From Hyperoplus lanceolatus (Eukaryota > Chordata > Actinopteri > Uranoscopiformes > Ammodytidae), in contig CM049398.1 in NCBI GenBank assembly GCA_026929865.2, positions 24,733,001 to 24,797,000 of the forward strand: a DNA stretch of 64,000 nt. The letters are read 5' to 3'. Shown one piece after another: positions 62,701 to 64,000 of this stretch. The notes under the pieces are model-generated. The model was not told the origin of the DNA. It ran no database searches and saw nothing but the letters and a program-made list of their open reading frames with translations. Every line of letters starts with the position of its first letter. Positions within the stretch are counted from its first letter, which is position 1. The translations under genes and the position numbers were made by a program.

Positions 62701-64000
62701 GTAGGCAACAATTAGTACTGTGTTTTTTTATACGTGACTTAGGTTGAACACTGAATTAATGCATAGCTGTATCATAAAAAGCAGTCAAATATTAAAATCA
62801 ATTGGGGGCGTCTTTAGCTCAGTCGGTAAGGCGTCCCCCTCCCGGGCCGGGCCCAGCAGCAGACCCGGGTTCGATTCCCGCGGTCGTTCTCTGCATGTCG
62901 CTCCCCTCTCTGCCCCATTTCACCTCTGTCTCTCTGCACTATCAATAAAGCATAAAAATGTCCAAAAAATATCTTAAAAAAATATATATATATATCAAAA
63001 TCAATTTAATCAAAGTTGGTCAATTTAAGAGAGTGTATTTGAGCTGATTGTATAGTTAATCTTAGCATTTTGAAAGAGAATCTGATAATTTATCAGAACA
63101 GGCCACAGTGTCATGTTCAACCTGCCCGTGCATGCAGCCCCTACAATCTATTACATTGCAAACGTTGCCACCTGCTGAGCAAAAGGGAGAAGTGTTTCAG
63201 TGACACGAGCCAAACAAGAGTACACACCAAGTCGTCTGGGGATTCTGCATGTAATCCCCCAATTTGGATGAAGCTTCCTTCGCTTGCAAAGTGCAGGTGC
63301 AGATGGTCAGGAATGGCCGACCTCGCTATTCTGTTGGGAAGCTGAGAGCCCACCAGAAACTCATGGTACAGGTCCAGTAGCTTCACGTGGAGAGCGACAG
63401 CCTCTTTCCTCTACAGAGAGAACAGCAGCATGTTCAGTGAATAAGGGGGATTAACACAAATATTGCTTATCTGTTTTAATTCAAATGTTTCCCAGGTTAT
63501 TGTAAAGCTGGCATCACGCCCGTCTCACCAGTTTGTCATCCAAATGAATCCCACTGATTTCAAAGTCAAACATGAACAGCTCTGCCACACGTCTAGAAGG
63601 GAAACAATTCAAATCAGTCACTTATTGTTAGTTATGAATATAATAATGGAAAGAGATAAACAATGAATAGAATAAATCACAGCAGTCTTAACACCTCCTT
63701 CAGACGCACAAGCCTACAATAGAGCCAGGTACTAAACGACATGACAGTAAAATTACCTCGAATCGGGGTCCATCTTAGCCAAGATGTCTGGGCTCTCCAG
63801 CAACTTCTTCAGGCTCTTGCACAGCTCAACATTAGTGTTCAGCCTGAAACATACAACCAATCCATCAAGTGCTGCTCAAGATCTGTCAACACGCAGAATG
63901 TCCCTTAAATGACCAGTGACTTCGGCCTCTTACTTCTCCACAACTGTGCCGATTTCTATGCAGGTCTTCTCTGCAGCCTCACGAAAAGCTGGATCTGGAT
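35725..64000 (-). CDS. mipep: mitochondrial intermediate peptidase (partial, 17 coding exons to the stop)
   Basis: MIPEP is a matrix zinc metallopeptidase (family M3) that removes an octapeptide from imported precursors already cut by the general processing peptidase. Exons on the minus strand: 64000-63934, 63843-63757, 63592-63529, 63410-63228, 62651-62495, 62355-62307, 61753-61693, 61285-61233, 59076-58923, 56738-56661, 56222-56015, 54847-54738, 54475-54401, 53972-53856, 48487-48366, 47100-47027 and 35825-35725. All junctions are GT/AG and in phase, giving about 586 residues of an expected 710 or so. The zinc motif HEMGHAMH lies at 56075-56052 and the third ligand is expected in SILMEYFA (exon 54847-54738). 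The presequence and first two exons should lie right of the window. No frame damage is seen. Confidence 0.95.
36085..36436 (-). repeat. probable 3' region of the same unknown unit
   Basis: Downstream of the frame on the minus strand there is an A-rich and T-rich stretch, an inverted repeat TTCGGACAA / TTGTCCGAA (about 36125-36186), and a final (AAT)n/poly-A-like tract at 36090-36118, which would suit a retroposed 3' end. Confidence 0.4.
36437..36951 (-). pseudogene. intronless frame of unknown family: hydrophobic segment plus Ile-heptad array, one frameshift
   Basis: On the minus strand an ATG at 36951-36949 opens 40 codons ([20 protein letters not shown], then [20 protein letters not shown]) ending TGA at 36831-36829. 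In another frame the sequence goes on through [20 protein letters not shown] to a hydrophobic stretch ([18 protein letters not shown]) and a basic QYRKLKK. Then come repeated units of the form [28 protein letters not shown], with Ile at a/d spacing, and a TAA-terminated end EREDNDE. A small indel near 36835 would join the two frames. I do not recognise the family; a retrocopy or a repeat-borne ORF are both possible. Confidence 0.5.
37908..37962. repeat. (CA)n/(CACG)n microsatellite
   Basis: Alternating CA and CACG dinucleotide and tetranucleotide repeats. They produce spurious Cys/Val-rich frames on the minus strand. Confidence 0.95.
38772..39012. mobile_element. fold-back MITE, copy A
   Basis: The inner arms GTTAATACACAGCCTAGGCT and, inverted, the AGCCTAGGCTGTGTATAAAC block face each other. 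The right part reads GACAAAAAGTGATTTTGACA and ends near CTGACTCAACCTTTAA. The left outer arm looks lost. Confidence 0.65.
45240..46513. mobile_element. DNA transposon with TA duplications, interrupted by an L2 tail
   Basis: The ends GGGGAGAGTGGCCTAAGTTG and, inverted, GGGAAGAGTGGCCTAAGTTG are terminal inverted repeats of about 25 bp flanked by TA. A minus-strand frame (about 45600-45800) keeps [13 protein letters not shown] and an acidic [14 protein letters not shown] segment, resembling the C-terminus of pogo/Tigger-like transposases. The catalytic part is missing. Confidence 0.75.
45805..46100 (+). mobile_element. L2-like LINE 3' fragment nested in the transposon
   Basis: It encodes the degraded L2 C-terminal motif [11 protein letters not shown] and ends with a typical L2-style 3' UTR containing TGTACAGCACTTTGGACAGT. 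It lies wholly within the transposon at 45240-46513, so it inserted later. Confidence 0.7.
47027..47100 (-). CDS. mipep: mipep exon
   Basis: It encodes [20 protein letters not shown] and LMVE. Confidence 0.95.
47105..48360 (-). other. mipep: mipep intron with fold-back element
   Basis: It contains fold-back MITE copy B and no coding signal. A longer open frame at 46980-47573 only overlaps the real exon and lacks homology outside it. Confidence 0.55.
47965..48268. mobile_element. fold-back MITE, copy B
   Basis: Arms pair over most of their length: TTGTCAAAATCAGTGAATAT with the right-arm TTCTGACAAC region, CCGTACTGTGTGTGT with ACACACAGTACGG, and GTTAATACACAGCCTACGCT with AGCCTAGGCTGTGTATT. 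It ends near CTGACTCCACCTTTAA. Confidence 0.75.
48366..48487 (-). CDS. mipep: mipep exon: substrate-binding Tyr/His region
   Basis: It encodes [20 protein letters not shown] and [20 protein letters not shown]. The FSHL-GYGA-YYSYL block carries the His and Tyr that contact substrate in M3 enzymes. Confidence 0.96.
48490..50540 (-). other. mipep: mipep intron, part without named elements
   Basis: AT-rich sequence with no gene or recognised repeat. Confidence 0.5.
50545..51850 (-). mobile_element. L2-type LINE 3' fragment
   Basis: On the minus strand the frame reads [60 protein letters not shown] and [20 protein letters not shown], the region after the reverse transcriptase palm in fish L2 elements. 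It ends in GCGCTATATAAAACC and an (ATT)n tail at 50547-50560, also typical of L2. The copy is 5'-truncated and contains a 421-bp tandem duplication. Confidence 0.88.
50982..51823. repeat. 421-bp tandem duplication inside the L2 fragment
   Basis: Copy 50982-51402 is followed at once by copy 51403-51823. The protein-level translations of both copies are identical over at least 230 bases in two frames. Homology extends 2 bp (GC) across the junction. Because 421 is not a multiple of three, the L2 frame is shifted. Confidence 0.93.
51925..53850 (-). other. mipep: mipep intron, right part
   Basis: No gene or named repeat. A hairpin with 13 of 14 paired bases (GTATATTCTTTGCC and GGCGAAGAATATAC) lies at 53343-53380. 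Confidence 0.5.
53856..53972 (-). CDS. mipep: mipep exon
   Basis: It encodes [20 protein letters not shown] through [11 protein letters not shown], including the conserved DQIYHG helix. Confidence 0.95.
53975..54400 (-). other. mipep: mipep intron
   Basis: Nothing recognisable apart from the splice sites. Confidence 0.5.
54401..54475 (-). CDS. mipep: mipep exon
   Basis: It encodes [20 protein letters not shown] and DTRLQ. Confidence 0.95.
54738..54847 (-). CDS. mipep: mipep exon: third zinc ligand region
   Basis: It encodes [20 protein letters not shown] and [16 protein letters not shown]. The Glu of ILMEYF is the expected third zinc ligand by analogy with other M3 peptidases. Confidence 0.95.
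54850..56010 (-). other. mipep: mipep intron with possible hAT-like remnant
   Basis: Positions about 55470-55970 look like a dispersed fish repeat. GTCTGGACACGATCAAT near 55523 recurs inverted as ATTGATCGTGGCCAGAC near 55950, and a hairpin CCAGAGCCC...GGGCTCTGG lies at about 55603-55628. The family is uncertain. Confidence 0.4.
56015..56222 (-). CDS. mipep: mipep exon: zinc-binding active site
   Basis: It encodes [31 protein letters not shown], and the active-site sequence [20 protein letters not shown]. The two His of HEMGH bind zinc and the Glu is the catalytic base in M3 peptidases. Confidence 0.97.
56225..56655 (-). other. mipep: mipep intron
   Basis: AT-rich, nothing recognisable. Confidence 0.5.
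56661..56738 (-). CDS. mipep: mipep exon
   Basis: It encodes [20 protein letters not shown] and QDKPHQ, the GYIYCDFF strand of the M3 fold. Confidence 0.95.
57087..57416 (-). pseudogene. Tc1 transposase C-terminal third, left arm
   Basis: This minus-strand open frame carries [40 protein letters not shown] (the last catalytic residue region of the DDE triad, DLNPIE) and the C-terminus [14 protein letters not shown]. It is undamaged. Confidence 0.87.
57421..57888 (+). pseudogene. Tc1 transposase central part
   Basis: This plus-strand frame carries [40 protein letters not shown], the first catalytic Asp in [16 protein letters not shown], and [20 protein letters not shown]. The N-terminal helix-turn-helix is missing; a stop follows at QFIEF. 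Confidence 0.87.
57889..58260 (+). pseudogene. Tc1 transposase C-terminal third, right arm (degenerate)
   Basis: Homologous to the left arm but on the plus strand, with frameshifts and several stops. The block encoding [11 protein letters not shown] is still clear; the rest must be read in more than one frame. Confidence 0.8.
58510..58915 (-). other. mipep: mipep intron, part right of the Tc1
   Basis: A GC-richer stretch with GACGTAGGGACGAGGG near 58725 resembles dispersed fish repeats, but no ends are visible. No gene is seen. Confidence 0.4.
58923..59076 (-). CDS. mipep: mipep exon
   Basis: It encodes [20 protein letters not shown] through [13 protein letters not shown], strongly conserved in MIPEP. 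Confidence 0.95.
59080..61225 (-). other. mipep: mipep intron with microsatellite and repeat remnants
   Basis: It holds the (GT)n run and two short stretches starting GGGGGCGCCC (60200 and 60680) that look like damaged SINE heads. No exon is seen. Confidence 0.5.
59700..59758. repeat. (GT)n microsatellite
   Basis: An uninterrupted run of about 28 GT dinucleotides. Confidence 0.98.
61233..61285 (-). CDS. mipep: mipep exon
   Basis: It encodes [17 protein letters not shown], with the conserved MPWD-PYYSG pattern (here PYLSG). Confidence 0.9.
61290..61690 (-). other. mipep: mipep intron filled by a fold-back element
   Basis: Most of this intron is fold-back MITE copy C. Confidence 0.6.
61362..61612. 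mobile_element. fold-back MITE, copy C
   Basis: It begins GGTGGCGTCAGCAATTCTGG and ends CTAGAATAGCTGATTCCACC, which are inverted repeats. Inside are TTGTCAAAATCACTTTGTCA, GTTAATACACAGCCTAGGCT and, inverted, GATTTTGACAACACGC. This copy has both outer ends preserved. Confidence 0.78.
61693..61753 (-). CDS. mipep: mipep exon
   Basis: It encodes [20 protein letters not shown]; the basic stretch matches the MKMKLNP region of mammals. Confidence 0.88.
61758..62300 (-). other. mipep: mipep intron
   Basis: Nothing recognisable beyond splice sites. Confidence 0.5.
62307..62355 (-). CDS. mipep: mipep exon
   Basis: A 49-nt exon encoding [16 protein letters not shown] with split codons at both ends. 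Confidence 0.9.
62495..62651 (-). CDS. mipep: mipep exon
   Basis: It encodes [20 protein letters not shown] through [20 protein letters not shown], the conserved YPN and GY-HRAL segments of the M3 family's MIP branch. Confidence 0.95.
62655..63225 (-). other. mipep: mipep intron with SINE
   Basis: It contains the complete SINE listed next and no exon. Confidence 0.6.
62804..62996 (+). mobile_element. tRNA-derived SINE with 10-bp target duplication
   Basis: It starts GGGGGCGTCTTTAGCTCAGT, with A box TTAGCTCAGTCGGTAAGG and B box GGGTTCGATTCC (62868-62879) of an RNA polymerase III promoter. A body follows with CTGCATGTCGCTCCCCTCTC and a tail ATCAATAAAGCATAAAAATG. The direct repeats AAAATCAATT at 62794-62803 and 62997-63006 are its target duplication. 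It is not a functional tRNA gene: the acceptor and anticodon arms do not fold properly. Confidence 0.88.
63228..63410 (-). CDS. mipep: mipep exon
   Basis: It encodes 61 residues from [14 protein letters not shown] to [11 protein letters not shown]. Donor is GTGTGT, a little weak, but the phase fits the next exon. Confidence 0.92.
63529..63592 (-). CDS. mipep: mipep exon
   Basis: It encodes [20 protein letters not shown] and L, nearly identical to the vertebrate protein. Confidence 0.92.
63757..63843 (-). CDS. mipep: mipep exon
   Basis: It encodes [20 protein letters not shown] and LAKMDPDS, the conserved LNTNV segment of MIPEP. Confidence 0.92.
63934..64000 (-). CDS. mipep: mipep exon (cut by window edge)
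   Basis: It encodes [20 protein letters not shown] and E, matching the N-terminal helical region of MIPEP. The exon or its splice site continues past 64000. Confidence 0.85.

Noticed and set aside
62804-62880. tRNA gene
   Set aside because: A and B boxes are present, but the cloverleaf does not close and a SINE body, tail and target duplication follow.

Overview
The window looks like genomic DNA from a ray-finned fish, probably a spiny-rayed (percomorph-like) teleost. The coding exons are short, phase-consistent, bounded by GT/AG, and separated by introns of 90 bp to 11 kb. The introns hold Tc1, L2 and L1-type elements, tRNA-derived SINEs and many simple repeats typical of fish. There is no bacterial, organellar or CRISPR-like content.

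Three protein-coding genes account for the real coding signal, in the same order and orientation as human 13q12 (SACS, TNFRSF19, MIPEP, from memory). (1) Positions 470-6112, minus strand: the 5' part of sacs (sacsin), six coding exons covering the ubiquitin-like domain and the first part of the first Hsp90-like ATPase repeat; the remainder lies to the left of the window. (2) Positions about 12950-31880, plus strand: a complete tnfrsf19 (TROY) gene with nine coding exons, signal peptide, cysteine-rich domains, one membrane segment and a cytoplasmic tail; the reconstructed CDS is 1131 nt (376 aa). (3) Positions 35725-64000, minus strand: mipep, the mitochondrial intermediate peptidase, 17 coding exons down to the stop codon, with the zinc motif HEMGH at 56075-56061; the first exons lie to the right of the window. 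sacs and tnfrsf19 are head to head across about 6.5 kb; tnfrsf19 and mipep are tail to tail across about 3.6 kb. The three genes are not functionally coupled in any way the sequence shows.

The rest is repeat-rich. Recognisable elements are: a miniature Tc1 element with a shrunken transposase (1459-2323), a LINE 3' half with an open reverse transcriptase frame (9033-10460), a degenerate minisatellite (10460-11060), two abutting perfect palindromes (12097-12154), a SINE pair in opposite orientation (15856-16047 and 62804-62996), an L1/Tx1-type LINE remnant (19001-20895), a TTAA-flanked MITE (33216-33829), an unclassified internally repetitive element (33870-34920), a DNA transposon interrupted by an L2 tail (45240-46513), an L2 fragment carrying a 421-bp tandem duplication (50545-51850), a chimeric Tc1 with an inverted duplicate of its own 3' half (56864-58502), and three copies of a fold-back element near 38.9, 48.1 and 61.5 kb.

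The least explained item is an intronless minus-strand frame at 36437-36951, in the last mipep intron. It encodes a hydrophobic segment followed by an isoleucine heptad array, and it has no family that I recognise.
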